Part shown: positions 10,341 through 19,540 of the stretch, one piece after another
Numbering within the stretch: position 1 is the first letter of the stretch
How the letters are laid out: every line of letters begins with the position of its first letter
Origin: Roseobacter sinensis
Lineage (GTDB): Bacteria > Pseudomonadota > Alphaproteobacteria > Rhodobacterales > Rhodobacteraceae
DNA length: 64,000 nucleotides
Direction: 5' to 3'
Assembly (NCBI RefSeq): GCF_025755255.1
Contig: NZ_JALIEB010000002.1
Location: 101,282 to 165,281 of the forward strand
Position numbers and translations under genes: made by a program
The notes under the pieces: generated by a model
The model's database searches: none
Seen by the model: only the letters and a program-made list of their open reading frames with translations
What the model was told of the DNA's origin: nothing

Positions 10341-10380
10341 GTACGATTTCGTACTTTCTATATAGTGCAACTTCGTACCA
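10341..10380 (-). promoter_or_regulatory. Promoter with MarR-type operator repeats
   Basis: On the + strand, GTACGA at 10341-10346 and TCGTAC at 10349-10354 form a 14-base inverted repeat with a 2-base spacer. A third copy, TCGTACC, lies at 10373-10379. Between them, read on the - strand, is TATATAGA, which suits a -10 box for the nitroreductase-marR operon. Repeats on both sides of a -10 box are a common layout for MarR repression. Binding by the product of the 8728-9222 gene is an inference. Confidence 0.55.
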
Positions 10381-10452
10381 ATCAAGTGGTGATTGCAGAT
10401 TGATCTTCCTCGCCCGAATTGGTAACCAAAACTGACCAATACGGGGGCCGCT

Positions 10453-11619
10453 ATGCCAATCATCACCAACATTGAGGATCTCAAGAGGCTGCACGAACGC
10501 CGCGTGCCCCGGATGTTCTACGATTATGCGGAATCGGGCAGCTGGACCGAACAGACCTTCCGCGAGAACTCATCCGATTTCGAGAAGATCCGCCTGCGCC
10601 AGCGCGTGGCCGTCGATATGACCGGGCGCACGACGGAAAGCGAGATGATCGGCGAAAAGGTCGCCATGCCCGTGGCGCTGGCCCCGGTTGGGCTGACGGG
10701 CATGCAACACGCCGATGGCGAGATGAAGGCCGCGCGGGCGGCGGAGAAGTTCGGCGTTCCGTTCACGCTCTCCACCATGTCGATCAATTCCATCGAAGAC
10801 GTGGCGGGCTTCACCTCGAAGCCGTTCTGGTTCCAGCTCTACACGATGCGGGACACGGATTACGTGAGCCGCCTCATTCAGCGGGCAAAGGACGCAAAGT
10901 GTTCGGCACTGGTGATCACGCTCGATCTGCAGATCCTCGGACAGCGGCACAAGGACATCAAGAACGGCCTTTCGGCCCCGCCGAAGCTGACGCCGAAGAG
11001 CATCGCCAATCTGATGACGAAATGGGCCTGGGGTATCGAGATGCTGACCGCCAAGCGCCGCGAGTTCGGTAACATCGTGGGTCATGTGCATGGAATCTCG
11101 GACACCTCTTCGCTGAGCACCTGGACGGCGGAACAGTTCGACCCCTCGCTCGACTGGACCAAGATTGCGAAGCTCAAGGAGGACTGGGGCGGCAAGGTGA
11201 TTCTGAAAGGCATCCTCGATGCCGAAGACGCAAAGATGGCGCTGAAGGTCGGCGCAGATGCGATTATCGTGAGCAACCACGGCGGGCGGCAGCTGGATGG
11301 TGCCTTGAGTTCGATCCGGGTGCTGCCTTCCATCCTCGATGCGGTGGGGGATCAGATCGAGGTGCATATGGACGGCGGTATCCGCTCGGGCCAGGACGTG
11401 CTGAAGGCGCTGGCGCTGGGGGCCAAGGGCACCTACATCGGACGCGCGTTCATCTACGGGCTGGGTGCGATGGGCCAGCAGGGGGTGACGCAGGCGCTGG
11501 AGGTGATCCATAAGGAGCTGGACACGACGATGGCGCTCTGCGGCGAGACGAAGGTGGGAGACCTCGGGCGGCATAACCTCCTGATCCCGGACGATTTCGA
11601 GGGGCGCTGGCAGGCGTAA
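10453..11619 (+). CDS. lldD: FMN-dependent L-lactate dehydrogenase
   Basis: This 388-residue TIM-barrel flavoprotein belongs to the alpha-hydroxy-acid oxidising family. It oxidises L-lactate to pyruvate and passes electrons to the respiratory chain. FMN and substrate motifs include ALAPVGLTGMQHADGE, WFQLYTMRD, ITLDLQILGQR, the active-site block SNHGGRQLDG, and MDGGIRSGQDVLKALALGA with the phosphate-binding loop. Length fits bacterial LldD. Glycolate oxidase or other 2-hydroxy acid activity cannot be excluded from sequence. It is divergent from the nitroreductase operon and is followed by a split inverted repeat. Confidence 0.9.
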   Translation: MPIITNIEDLKRLHERRVPRMFYDYAESGSWTEQTFRENSSDFEKIRLRQRVAVDMTGRTTESEMIGEKVAMPVALAPVGLTGMQHADGEMKAARAAEKFGVPFTLSTMSINSIEDVAGFTSKPFWFQLYTMRDTDYVSRLIQRAKDAKCSALVITLDLQILGQRHKDIKNGLSAPPKLTPKSIANLMTKWAWGIEMLTAKRREFGNIVGHVHGISDTSSLSTWTAEQFDPSLDWTKIAKLKEDWGGKVILKGILDAEDAKMALKVGADAIIVSNHGGRQLDGALSSIRVLPSILDAVGDQIEVHMDGGIRSGQDVLKALALGAKGTYIGRAFIYGLGAMGQQGVTQALEVIHKELDTTMALCGETKVGDLGRHNLLIPDDFEGRWQA

Positions 11620-11647
11620 GTTGCCTTTGGAATCCAAGGGGCGATGA

Positions 11648-11771
11648 GGGCATCGCCCGACCTGGAGGGCGTTTGCAACGGCTCCTTGGTGCAGATCATA
11701 TTCAGAGGCGCTGACGTTTTGCGATTTGAGACTTACAAAATCGCCCTCCGGGGGGAGGTCGGGCGATGCCC
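11648..11771. repeat. Split inverted-repeat element
   Basis: The left arm (11648-11671) and right arm (11742-11771) are reverse complements through GGGCATCGCCCGACCT and GGAGGGCG. The right arm carries a 6-base insertion. They enclose 70 bases that include a smaller inverted repeat (11721-11728 with 11737-11744). A further 7-base hairpin follows at 11768-11787. The nested layout resembles a MITE or REP-like element. It lies between lldD and the convergent MFS gene and may also end transcription. Confidence 0.6.
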
Positions 11772-11846
11772 GGCCTGTCAGCCGGGCGGAACATCTGAGA
11801 GTTGTGCGCCCAGAATGCCCAAGCTGGTATGGACTTAGGCGGGGCT

Positions 11847-13010
11847 TTAAAACGTCTGCGGTCGCGCCGCGATGCGGGCGGCAAGCACGGGCACCAGCGC
11901 GGCAATACAAAGCATCAGCAGCGCGGCCACCACCCAGAAGCCCGCGCGCAGGCCGAAAGCTTCCGAGGTGAAGCCCATCAGCGGCGGGCTGACGAAAAAG
12001 GCCGCGTATCCCAGCGCCGAAGCGCGGCTGATGGCGGCCAGCCGCGCTTTCGGCGGCACGATCCGCCCGATCAGCGCGAGCGCCAGCGGGGCCACGACCG
12101 AAATCCCCAACCCTGTGAGCGCAAAACCCACATAGGCGATCATCAGCGTCGGCGCTGCCCCCACGAGGATCAGCCCGCCCGCCGCCACGACGGAGGCCAC
12201 CGTGATGAACGGCAGCGTCGGCAGTCGGTCGGACAGGAAGTGCCCCGACAGCCGCCCGATCCCCATCGACAGCCCCAAAAGCGCGGGCCCTAGCGCCCCT
12301 TCCGTCGGGCCTCCGCCCAGCGTACGCTCCAGATGCAGGGCGGACCAGCCTTCGGCGGCGGCTTCGGTCAGGAAAGCCACAAGCACGATCGCCCCGGTGC
12401 CCCAGACAATCAGATGCGGCAAGGGCGCATCGGGGGTGGTATCTTCCTCAGGCAACGCCCTTGTGCGGCTCTCCAGCATGACCCAGCCTGCGCCAAGCGC
12501 GAGAGCGATGAGCAGGGTAAACACCTGCGCCGGCGACCAACCCGCCTCGCGCATCAGCCCCGTGGCAAGCGCGCAGCCGGCATATGTGAAGGAAAACATC
12601 GCGTGGTTGAGGTTCATCAGATGCCGCCCCGAGCGTGCCTCTACCTCGGAGACCCGCACATTGGCGAGCACATCGGTGACACCCGCACCCACCGAAGCGA
12701 GCGTCATCGCGATACCGAAGGCGACGATCTCCGCCGAGAGCCCCGCGCCGAACATGCCCAGCGACATCAGCATGGCACCCAGCGGCAGGGCCCAGCGGCC
12801 CGCAAGCCTGTGCGCAAGCGGGGCAAGCCACATGGCCGCCAGCGCCCCCAGCGAGGCCAGCAGCATGACCGCGCCATAGACGCCGTCGGAGGCACCAATG
12901 GCCGCCTTGATGACGGGCATCTGGGCAAAATAGCTCGACCAGGCCGCGCCTACGATGACGAAGCCTGCCAGGGATTTTCGGGAGAGCCAGAGGTCACTCA
13001 TCAGACGCAT
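11847..13010 (-). CDS. MFS transporter
   Basis: The 387-residue protein has about twelve membrane segments and no large soluble domain, fitting the major facilitator superfamily. The N-terminal half contains YFAQMPVIKAAIG and a conserved loop around LAPLAHRLAGRW. It resembles the YbjJ-like branch of MFS proteins. A second in-frame Met lies at residue 4. It is convergent with lldD and divergent from rplY. Substrate and direction of transport cannot be read from sequence. Confidence 0.85.
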   Translation of the reverse strand: MRLMSDLWLSRKSLAGFVIVGAAWSSYFAQMPVIKAAIGASDGVYGAVMLLASLGALAAMWLAPLAHRLAGRWALPLGAMLMSLGMFGAGLSAEIVAFGIAMTLASVGAGVTDVLANVRVSEVEARSGRHLMNLNHAMFSFTYAGCALATGLMREAGWSPAQVFTLLIALALGAGWVMLESRTRALPEEDTTPDAPLPHLIVWGTGAIVLVAFLTEAAAEGWSALHLERTLGGGPTEGALGPALLGLSMGIGRLSGHFLSDRLPTLPFITVASVVAAGGLILVGAAPTLMIAYVGFALTGLGISVVAPLALALIGRIVPPKARLAAISRASALGYAAFFVSPPLMGFTSEAFGLRAGFWVVAALLMLCIAALVPVLAARIAARPQTF

Positions 13011-13109
13011 GTGGCAGCGGTGACACGGGGATGAGGCGCCTGCAAGTCCGCATCGGCGAAAAACCTCTTTTCTTGGGCAACGAACCGGTCTATACGCGCG
13101 GCTTCACGT

Positions 13110-13134
13110 GGGGCTACAGCCTTGGAGGAGCCCC
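13110..13134 (+). promoter_or_regulatory. Hairpin in the rplY leader
   Basis: GGGGCT (13110-13115) can pair with AGCCCC (13129-13134) about 25 bases before the rplY start, followed by a separate GGAG ribosome binding site at about 13150. Leader hairpins often serve autogenous control of ribosomal protein genes. No known L25 leader motif is recognised, so the role is speculative. Confidence 0.3.
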
Positions 13135-13159
13135 GCCTTAGACATATTGGAGACTTAAG

Positions 13160-13819
13160 ATGGCTGGAGAAATTCCGGATCTTGTGGCTCAGGAACGGAC
13201 GGGGACAGGCAAGGGCGCCGCTCGTCAGGCCCGCCGCGATGGCATGGTTCCTGGGATCGTATTCGGCGGTGACACGGACCCGCTGCCGATCAACATTCCG
13301 TTCAACGTGCTGCTGAAGAAGCTGAAGGAAGGGCGGTTCAAATCGACGCTCTTCAACATGAAGGTGGACGGGCATGAGGACGTCCGGGTGATCTGCCGTG
13401 ACGTGCAGCGCCACGTGGTCAAGGACCTGCCGACCCATGTGGACTTCATGCGCCTCAAGCGCACCACCCAGATCAACCTCTTCATTTCGGTCGAGGTGAT
13501 CGGCGATGATGTGGCACCGGGCCTGCGCAAGGGCGGCGTGCTGACGCTGATCCGCCCGGAAGTGGAATTGATCGTGACTGCGGGCGATATCCCCGATCAC
13601 ATCACCATAGACATCTCCGAACTGGAGATCGGCGACAATATCACGATCTCGTCCGTGACGCTGCCTGAAGGGGCAAAGCCCACGATCGACCGCGACTTCG
13701 TGATCGCCCAGATCGCCGCACCGGCAGGCCTCGCCTCCTCCGAGGACGAAGACGAAGAGGCCGCCGAGGGCGAAGAGGCACCGGACGCAGAGGCAGACGC
13801 CGAAGCCACCGAAGAATAA
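13160..13819 (+). CDS. rplY: 50S ribosomal protein L25 / Ctc
   Basis: The 219-residue long form of L25 (Ctc type) binds 5S rRNA through its N-terminal domain. Visible marks are the N-terminal [20 protein letters not shown] and HVDFMRL at about residue 93. A beta-rich C-terminal domain (residues 100-190) follows. The last 35 residues are an acidic Glu/Asp/Ala tail. The ATG follows a GGAG 6 bases upstream. A strong intrinsic terminator follows, so it is probably transcribed alone, although pth is only 105 bases downstream. Confidence 0.95.
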   Translation: MAGEIPDLVAQERTGTGKGAARQARRDGMVPGIVFGGDTDPLPINIPFNVLLKKLKEGRFKSTLFNMKVDGHEDVRVICRDVQRHVVKDLPTHVDFMRLKRTTQINLFISVEVIGDDVAPGLRKGGVLTLIRPEVELIVTAGDIPDHITIDISELEIGDNITISSVTLPEGAKPTIDRDFVIAQIAAPAGLASSEDEDEEAAEGEEAPDAEADAEATEE

Positions 13820-13847
13820 GACATATTCGACTGATGGATATGCGATG

Positions 13848-13875
13848 CGGGGCCCTTTGCGGCCCCGTATTTCGT
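13848..13875 (+). terminator. Intrinsic terminator after rplY
   Basis: CGGGGCC (13848-13854) pairs with GGCCCCG (13861-13867), with a 6-base loop, followed by a T-rich run. It separates rplY from pth. Confidence 0.75.
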
Positions 13876-13924
13876 TTGGGTGCGCGCTTTGATATGCTGC
13901 AGCGCAACATGAAGGAGCATCGCG

Positions 13925-14608
13925 ATGAAGCTGATTGTAGGTCTGGGCAACCCTGGCGCGAAATACAGCAAGAATCGGCACAATATCGGTTTCATGGCGC
14001 TGGATAGGATCGCCGCGGATCACGGGTTTCCCGCGTGGAAGAGCAAGCATCAGGGCAGCCTGAGCGAGGGACGCTTTGGTGCCGACCGCGCCGTGCTGTT
14101 GAAGCCAGAGACATTCATGAACAACTCTGGCCAATCCGTGCAGGCGGCGATGCGATTTCACAAGCTGGAGCCTGCCGATGTCGTGGTGCTGCATGACGAG
14201 ATCGACCTCGCGCCCGGCAAGGTCAAGCACAAGATCGGAGGCGGACATGCGGGGCACAACGGGCTCCGTTCGCTGCACGCGCATATCGGGCCCGACTATG
14301 CGCGGGTCCGTCTTGGTGTGGGCCACCCGGGCCACAAGGACGCGGTACCGGCCTATGTGCTGAACGACTTCGCAAAATCCGATGATGCCTGGCTCGATGA
14401 TGTCCTGCGCGGGGTGAGCGACGGCGCGCCATTCCTTGCCACCGGGGACGCGGCGAAGTTCATGAACGCGGTGGCGCTGCGGATCAACCCGCCCCGGTCA
14501 GGGACCGGTCAGAAGGTGGCCGCCAAAACCTCGGCGCCCGCACCTGCACCAGAGCCCGAACCCGACACACGCTCGCCGCTGCAAAAGCTGATGGAGCGCT
14601 TTCGATGA
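13925..14608 (+). CDS. pth: Peptidyl-tRNA hydrolase
   Basis: This enzyme releases tRNA from stalled peptidyl-tRNAs. The catalytic set is visible: Asn9 in VGLGNPG, His19 in NRHNIGF, Asn67 in FMNNSGQSV and Asp91 in VLHDEIDL. The GGGHAGHNGLRS loop is also present. The protein is 227 residues, with a proline-rich C-terminal extension (residues 185-227) beyond the usual end, common in alphaproteobacteria. It overlaps the following DUF2332 gene as ATGA. An AAGGAG precedes the start. Confidence 0.97.
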   Translation: MKLIVGLGNPGAKYSKNRHNIGFMALDRIAADHGFPAWKSKHQGSLSEGRFGADRAVLLKPETFMNNSGQSVQAAMRFHKLEPADVVVLHDEIDLAPGKVKHKIGGGHAGHNGLRSLHAHIGPDYARVRLGVGHPGHKDAVPAYVLNDFAKSDDAWLDDVLRGVSDGAPFLATGDAAKFMNAVALRINPPRSGTGQKVAAKTSAPAPAPEPEPDTRSPLQKLMERFR

Positions 14609-15645
14609 GCCTCGCCGAGGCCTTCCGCTACCAGTCGATCAGCTGTGCGGCGATGGGCTCGCCGTTCATGGGACAGCTGCTTGGCTTGCTGTCCGAACAC
14701 TGGCCGGAGGAGAGCGCTCTGGCACAGCGGTTCGACCGGTTCCAAGGCGATATCGGTCCCTCGGGCCATTCGCTGCCGTTGCGGATCGCGGGTGGGCTGC
14801 ATGCGCTGGTGCTGAGCGGGCGCGCGCCGGACCTCGCCGCGCTCTATCCGCCGGAAAAGGCAACGGATCCAGAGCTTCTCGCCGGCGTCTTGGAGGCGCT
14901 GACCACACATGAAAACTTCCTGCTGGACTGGGTAGAGAGCCCGCCGCAGACCAACGAGGTGCGGCGATCAGCGGCGCTGATGGCCGGTGCGGCAGTGGCT
15001 GCGGCGCGTGTCGACATGCCTGTGGTCCTGTCGGAATTGGGCGCCAGCGGCGGGCTGAACCTGATGTGGGACCGCTATGCGCTGGTGCTGGGCCGTGGGG
15101 TGGTCGCCTCCTCCGATCCGGTGCTGACGCTGACCCCGGACTGGGACGGCCCAATGCCGCCGCAGAGGTTGCCCCATGTCACCGCACGCGCCGGTGTCGA
15201 TCTGAACCCGCTCAACCCGGCTGACCCGGCTGACCTTCTGCGCCTCATGGCCTATCTCTGGCCCGACCAGCCCGAGCGGCTGGAACTGACCCGCGCGGCG
15301 GTGGCGGTTATGGATGCGCCGCTCTACCGCGCCGATGCGATCGACTGGCTGGAGCAGCGGCTGGTCGAGGCTCCGGAGGGCCATCTCCACCTCATTCAGC
15401 ATACGGTGGCCTGGCAGTACTTCCCGGCCGAGGCGCAGGCGCGCGGCACCGCGCTGATCGAGGCCATGGGCGCGCGCGCCACACCGGAGCGGCCGCTCGC
15501 CTGGCTGTCGATGGAAAGCGACGGCGACAAGACAGGGGCGGTCGGGGCGGTCCTCTCCCTGCGGCTCTGGCCGGGTGATGTACACCTGACCCTTGGACGC
15601 GCCGATTTTCATGGCCGATGGATCCGCTGGCAAGGCGCCGCCTGA
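14605..15645 (+). CDS. DUF2332 family protein
   Basis: The 346-residue soluble protein matches the DUF2332 family: an N-terminal block with RYQSISCAAMGSPFMG, then TNEVRRSAAL, VLSELGASGGLNL and QHTVAWQYFP. The GASGGLNL loop resembles a nucleotide or cofactor-binding turn of methyltransferase-like folds, but the family's activity is not established. Translation is coupled to pth by a 4-base overlap. No signal peptide is present. Confidence 0.85.
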   Translation: MSLAEAFRYQSISCAAMGSPFMGQLLGLLSEHWPEESALAQRFDRFQGDIGPSGHSLPLRIAGGLHALVLSGRAPDLAALYPPEKATDPELLAGVLEALTTHENFLLDWVESPPQTNEVRRSAALMAGAAVAAARVDMPVVLSELGASGGLNLMWDRYALVLGRGVVASSDPVLTLTPDWDGPMPPQRLPHVTARAGVDLNPLNPADPADLLRLMAYLWPDQPERLELTRAAVAVMDAPLYRADAIDWLEQRLVEAPEGHLHLIQHTVAWQYFPAEAQARGTALIEAMGARATPERPLAWLSMESDGDKTGAVGAVLSLRLWPGDVHLTLGRADFHGRWIRWQGAA

Positions 15646-15713
15646 ACCCGCCAGTGGCGCTCGGCGCCCGGTACCCTATGTTAAGGTAGCAGACCTGCCG
15701 AAAGGAGGCCCGG

Positions 15714-16088
15714 ATGGAAAAAGACAAGAGCGTCAACGTGCTGGGCGGTGCACTGACGATGTGCAGCACCGCTCCGGTCACGGGATTCTTTCGAGACGGG
15801 CATTGCAACACCTGCGCGGCCGATCAGGGCAGCCATACCGTCTGCGCCGTGATGACGGACGAGTTTCTGGCCTTCTCCAAATACGTCGGAAATGATCTCA
15901 GCACACCGCGGCCCGAGTTCGGGTTCCAGGGCCTGAAGGCCGGCGACAGCTGGTGCCTCTGTGCCGGGCGCTTTCTTCAGGCGCATGATGAAGGCTGCGC
16001 ACCGAAGGTGCATCTGGCCGCAACCCACAAACGCGCCTTGGAGATCGTGCCGCTGAAAGTGCTGGAACAGCACGCGCTGAAAGCCTGA
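15714..16088 (+). CDS. DUF2237 family protein
   Basis: The 124-residue protein belongs to DUF2237, recognisable from SVNVLGGALTMCSTAPVTGF, CNTCAADQGSHTVC, LSTPRPEFGFQGL and GDSWCLCAGRF. It has several conserved cysteines, suggesting metal or redox chemistry, but no function is known. A strong AAAGGAGG lies before the ATG. It is on the same strand as the DUF2332 gene, with a 68-base gap. Confidence 0.9.
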   Translation: MEKDKSVNVLGGALTMCSTAPVTGFFRDGHCNTCAADQGSHTVCAVMTDEFLAFSKYVGNDLSTPRPEFGFQGLKAGDSWCLCAGRFLQAHDEGCAPKVHLAATHKRALEIVPLKVLEQHALKA

Positions 16089-16144
16089 GGGCCCGTCTAG
16101 ATCGTTTCGTCGTCAACCCGCGACGGATACATCACCTAGTGCGT

Positions 16145-16161
16145 TGATTTCATTGAAATCA
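16145..16161. repeat. Short AT-rich inverted repeat
   Basis: TGATTTC and GAAATCA flank a 3-base loop in the 188-base gap between the DUF2237 gene and the convergent secreted-protein gene. It could be a weak hairpin or a leftover of a mobile element. No gene is visible in the gap. Confidence 0.3.
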
Positions 16162-16276
16162 GGCAGCGATAAGGTCATGCAGGTTCAAGGCGAATTGCTT
16201 TAGGCTTCCGCCTTAGGGGCTGCGGCAGGTCCCGGCTGAGGCTAGAAAGCAAAGAAACCGCCCAAGTTGAAACGCG

Positions 16277-17101
16277 TTAGTTGGACGCGCGCTGCCAGCC
16301 GGCGCAATCGATCTGACTGCTGCGAGGAAAGCTGAGGCCATCCAGCACGGCCCGCTGGCCGCACAGGCTGCGCTTGCACGCCCAGTCCGGATCGGCCAGT
16401 TGCAGGCTCCCGTCGGATGCGGCACGCAGCTGCAACAGACAACCGCCCGTCGCCGGGAAATCCCAGCCGCCGGCAACCGCCTGCCCCACCATCTCGCCAG
16501 AGCAGCTGTGACCGTTGGCCTGCCAGCTCCAGAACTCGACGCGCGCGCCACCGCCGCCGGCTGCGAGGTCGAGCCGCAGCCCGTCTTCGCCCTGCCGGTA
16601 GCAGAAGGCCGTAACCGGGGCAGCCGCTTTCGGCGTGCAGGGAATCTGCGACACCCGGAAGCCCTCACCCGCGACGTCGTCGATCTTCCAGAAGCCGTCC
16701 TCCTGCGCAAAATCATACGTGACTTGCGCGGGGCTGCCGAAGTTGGTGAACCGCGCCACGATGGTCATACCCTCCGGCCCCGGCTGAGTGCTCAGCTCCA
16801 AGCTGCGGGCCACCTCTGCGGCATCGAAATCGTTGCCAGGGATCGCAAAGCCGAAATCGACACAGGCCTGCGCAAGATCGTCGCCGTAGCTGTCGTTGGC
16901 ATCGAAAAACATCACCATGCGGCGGCTGAAGTAGTTGCTTCGCTGATCAGGCGACGACAGGTAGTCGAGCCCCTGCTGCAACGCCGGGCCCGGGCCACTC
17001 AGCGACGCATAGATCCAGCGCACGATCTCCTCCGGGCTTTGTGCCGTCGCGGGCAGCCCGAACAAAAACAGCGCAAGTGTGACGGTGACACGTCGCAGCA
17101 T
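16277..17101 (-). CDS. Secreted protein of unknown function
   Basis: The 274-residue protein starts with a signal peptide (hydrophobic residues 6-20, cleavage likely after ATA). The first half, from EEIVRWIYASL to about residue 140, ends in a DGFWKIDDV block similar to DUF3828-type periplasmic proteins. The second half is Cys-containing, with pairs that may form disulfides (for example CSGE, GGCLLQL, CKRSLCG). I chose ATG 17101 because it gives a normal signal sequence. It is followed closely by the end of trpB's neighbourhood but is not clearly in that operon. Function unknown. Confidence 0.7.
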   Translation of the reverse strand: MLRRVTVTLALFLFGLPATAQSPEEIVRWIYASLSGPGPALQQGLDYLSSPDQRSNYFSRRMVMFFDANDSYGDDLAQACVDFGFAIPGNDFDAAEVARSLELSTQPGPEGMTIVARFTNFGSPAQVTYDFAQEDGFWKIDDVAGEGFRVSQIPCTPKAAAPVTAFCYRQGEDGLRLDLAAGGGGARVEFWSWQANGHSCSGEMVGQAVAGGWDFPATGGCLLQLRAASDGSLQLADPDWACKRSLCGQRAVLDGLSFPRSSQIDCAGWQRASN

Positions 17102-17156
17102 ACCTGACCCTTCCCTGACCCAGTGTAGCGAGGGCAAGGAGGCAATCAAGCGGGCC

Positions 17157-18389
17157 TCAGGCGAATTCGCCCATTTCGAAGCCGAGCGCCTTCGCGACGG
17201 TGAAGATGTCCTTGTCGCCTCGACCGCACATGTTCATGCAGATGATGTGGTCCTTCGGCAGATCCGGTGCGATCTTCATAACATGGGCCAGCGCGTGGCT
17301 GGGCTCAAGCGCCGGAATGATACCCTCAAGCTCGCAGCAGAGCTGGAAGGCCTCCAGGGCTTCTTTGTCGGTAATCGCCACATACTCCGCGCGTCCGATC
17401 TCGTGCAGCCACGCATGCTCGGGCCCGATACCCGGGTAATCAAGCCCCGCGGAGATCGAGAAGCCTTCGAGGATCTGGCCATCGTCGTCTTGCAAGAGGT
17501 ACGTCCGGTTGCCGTGCAGCACGCCGGGGCGCCCGCCGGTCAGTGAGGCGCAGTGCTCCATCTTCTCGTTCACGCCCTTGCCGCCCGCTTCGACGCCGAT
17601 GATGCCGACCTCCTTGTCATCCAGGAACGGATAAAAGAGCCCCATGGCGTTGGAGCCGCCGCCAATCGCCGCAATCACGGTGTCGGGGAAACGGCCCTCG
17701 GCGGCGACCATCTGCTCGCGGACTTCTTTGCCGATGATCGACTGGAAATCACGCACCATGGCCGGATAGGGGTGCGGCCCCGCGACCGTGCCGATGCAGT
17801 AGAAAGTGTCGCGCACATTGGTGACCCAGTCGCGCAGCGCGTCGTTCATCGCGTCTTTCAGCGTGCCGCGCCCGGAGGTCACGGGCACCACCTCGGCGCC
17901 GAGAAGCCGCATGCGGAAGACATTGGGCGCCTGGCGTTCGACGTCATGGGCACCCATGTAGACCACGCATTTCAGCCCGAACTTCGCACAGACGGTGGCG
18001 GTGGCGACCCCATGCTGGCCCGCGCCGGTCTCGGCGATGATGCGGGTCTTGCCCATGCGGCGGGCGAGGATGATCTGACCCAGCACATTGTTGATCTTAT
18101 GCGCGCCGGTGTGGTTGAGTTCGTCCCGCTTCATGTAGACCTTGGCGCCGCCCAAATGATCGGTCAGGCGTTCCGCGAGATACAGAGGGCTGGGGCGACC
18201 CACGTAATGGGTCCAGAGGTGGGTCATCTCCGCCCAGAAGCTGTCGTCGGTCTTGGCCTTCTCGTATTGCGCTTCCAGCTCCAGGATCAGCGGCATCAGC
18301 GTCTCGGACACAAAGCGCCCGCCGAAGTCACCGAACCGCCCGTTCTCGTCCGGGCCGGTCATGAAGGAATTGAAAAGATCGTTTGCCAT
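17157..18389 (-). CDS. trpB: Tryptophan synthase beta subunit
   Basis: This 410-residue PLP enzyme condenses indole with serine. The Schiff-base lysine is Lys98 in [10 protein letters not shown], and the catalytic glutamate is Glu120 in AETGAGQHG. The PLP phosphate loop reads GGGSNAMG, and the C-terminal MCGRGDKD is typical. It is a TrpB1-type protein by length. The ATG at 18389 follows GGAG. It lies 14 bases after the acetyltransferase gene in a trpF-acetyltransferase-trpB run on the - strand. Confidence 0.97.
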   Translation of the reverse strand: MANDLFNSFMTGPDENGRFGDFGGRFVSETLMPLILELEAQYEKAKTDDSFWAEMTHLWTHYVGRPSPLYLAERLTDHLGGAKVYMKRDELNHTGAHKINNVLGQIILARRMGKTRIIAETGAGQHGVATATVCAKFGLKCVVYMGAHDVERQAPNVFRMRLLGAEVVPVTSGRGTLKDAMNDALRDWVTNVRDTFYCIGTVAGPHPYPAMVRDFQSIIGKEVREQMVAAEGRFPDTVIAAIGGGSNAMGLFYPFLDDKEVGIIGVEAGGKGVNEKMEHCASLTGGRPGVLHGNRTYLLQDDDGQILEGFSISAGLDYPGIGPEHAWLHEIGRAEYVAITDKEALEAFQLCCELEGIIPALEPSHALAHVMKIAPDLPKDHIICMNMCGRGDKDIFTVAKALGFEMGEFA

Positions 18390-18403
18390 CCCACGCACTC
18401 CTG

Positions 18404-18853
18404 TCAGATCAGACTGCGTTTATACCCGATGTGCGAAGGGGTAAAGCCGAGGCCTTCGTAGAACCGGGCGCTATCGGTGCGACTTTTGTTCATGGTCAGT
18501 TGGATGAGGCTGCAGCCGGCATCCTTGGCGCGGGTCACCGCATCCTCGATCATTGCCTGTCCGATGCCCTGCCCGCGCTGATCGGAGGCGACGCGCACGC
18601 TTTCGATCTGCGCCCGGCGCGCGGCGCGCAAGGAGAGGCCGGAGATGAAGGTAAGCTGGTAGGTGGCCACGATCCGCCCTGCCTGCAGCCCGACGATCAG
18701 GTGGTTGGCAGCCTCTTGGTACATGCGGTCGAACGCGGCCTCGTACTCGGCCAGGTCGAGCCCCTCGCGCGCAGCACCCAGCACATCGTCTTGCAGAAGG
18801 GCGATAACATCGGCCACCTCCTCGCGGGTCGCAGGGCGGAAGGTGAGGCTCAT
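18404..18853 (-). CDS. GNAT-family acetyltransferase
   Basis: The 149-residue protein has the GNAT fold: the substrate side [11 protein letters not shown], then beta strands [10 protein letters not shown] and AQIESVRVA. The acetyl-CoA pyrophosphate loop is [12 protein letters not shown], and the end motif is [10 protein letters not shown]. It sits between trpF (4-base ATGA overlap) and trpB, so it is translated with the tryptophan genes. The acceptor substrate is unknown. A link to tryptophan intermediates is only suggested by position. Confidence 0.9.
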   Translation of the reverse strand: MSLTFRPATREEVADVIALLQDDVLGAAREGLDLAEYEAAFDRMYQEAANHLIVGLQAGRIVATYQLTFISGLSLRAARRAQIESVRVASDQRGQGIGQAMIEDAVTRAKDAGCSLIQLTMNKSRTDSARFYEGLGFTPSHIGYKRSLI

Positions 18854-19494
18854 GCGTGCGCCGCGGTGACAAAACTCCGGACGCGTGCGAGGTCCTTGAC
18901 GCCCGGCGCGCGCTCGACACCGGAGGCGACATCGACCTGCCGGGCCCCGGTCATCGCGATGGCTTCACCGACGTTCTCCGGGGTCAGCCCACCGGCGAGC
19001 ATCCAGGGCACCGGCCAGCGGCGCCCCGCAATCAGGCGCCAGTCGAAGGTAAGCCCGTTGCCGCCCGGAAGCTCACCGCCTTTCGGCGGTTTGGCGTCCA
19101 CAAGGATCTGGTCGGCGACGGGGACGTAGCGCTCGACCGTCGCGAGATCCGCCGCCTCCGCGACACCCACCGCCTTCATGACCGGAAGCCCGTAGCGCGC
19201 CTTGACCTCCGCCACGCGCTCGGGCGGCTCGCTCCCATGCAATTGCAGCATGTCCAGCGGCACGTGCGCCGTCAGCGCATCGAGAAAGGCGTCATCTGCG
19301 TTCACGGTGAGCGCGACCTTTGCCAGACCGACAGGCGCGCCGAGCGCGAGCTCTCGGGCCGTGGCCGGGGTCACGCAGCGGGGAGATTTGCCGAAGAACG
19401 TAAACCCGCAATAGGATGCGCCGGCGGCCGCCACAGCGGCGACCTCGTCAGCGGTGCGCAGCCCGCAGATCTTGACGGAAATCCTGTCAGCCAT
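18850..19494 (-). CDS. trpF: Phosphoribosylanthranilate isomerase
   Basis: This 214-residue TIM barrel catalyses the Amadori rearrangement in tryptophan synthesis. The catalytic cysteine is in KICGLRT at residues 8-14. LQLHGSEPP and the general-acid aspartate region [11 protein letters not shown] are present. The phosphate loop is [12 protein letters not shown], followed by VDVASGVE. It leads a run with the acetyltransferase and trpB and follows the lapA-like gene by 46 bases. Confidence 0.95.
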   Translation of the reverse strand: MADRISVKICGLRTADEVAAVAAAGASYCGFTFFGKSPRCVTPATARELALGAPVGLAKVALTVNADDAFLDALTAHVPLDMLQLHGSEPPERVAEVKARYGLPVMKAVGVAEAADLATVERYVPVADQILVDAKPPKGGELPGGNGLTFDWRLIAGRRWPVPWMLAGGLTPENVGEAIAMTGARQVDVASGVERAPGVKDLARVRSFVTAAHA

Positions 19495-19540
19495 GGCCGG
19501 GTTTGATCATGGGCAGCGGCGGGACACAAGTGCTGCGCGC

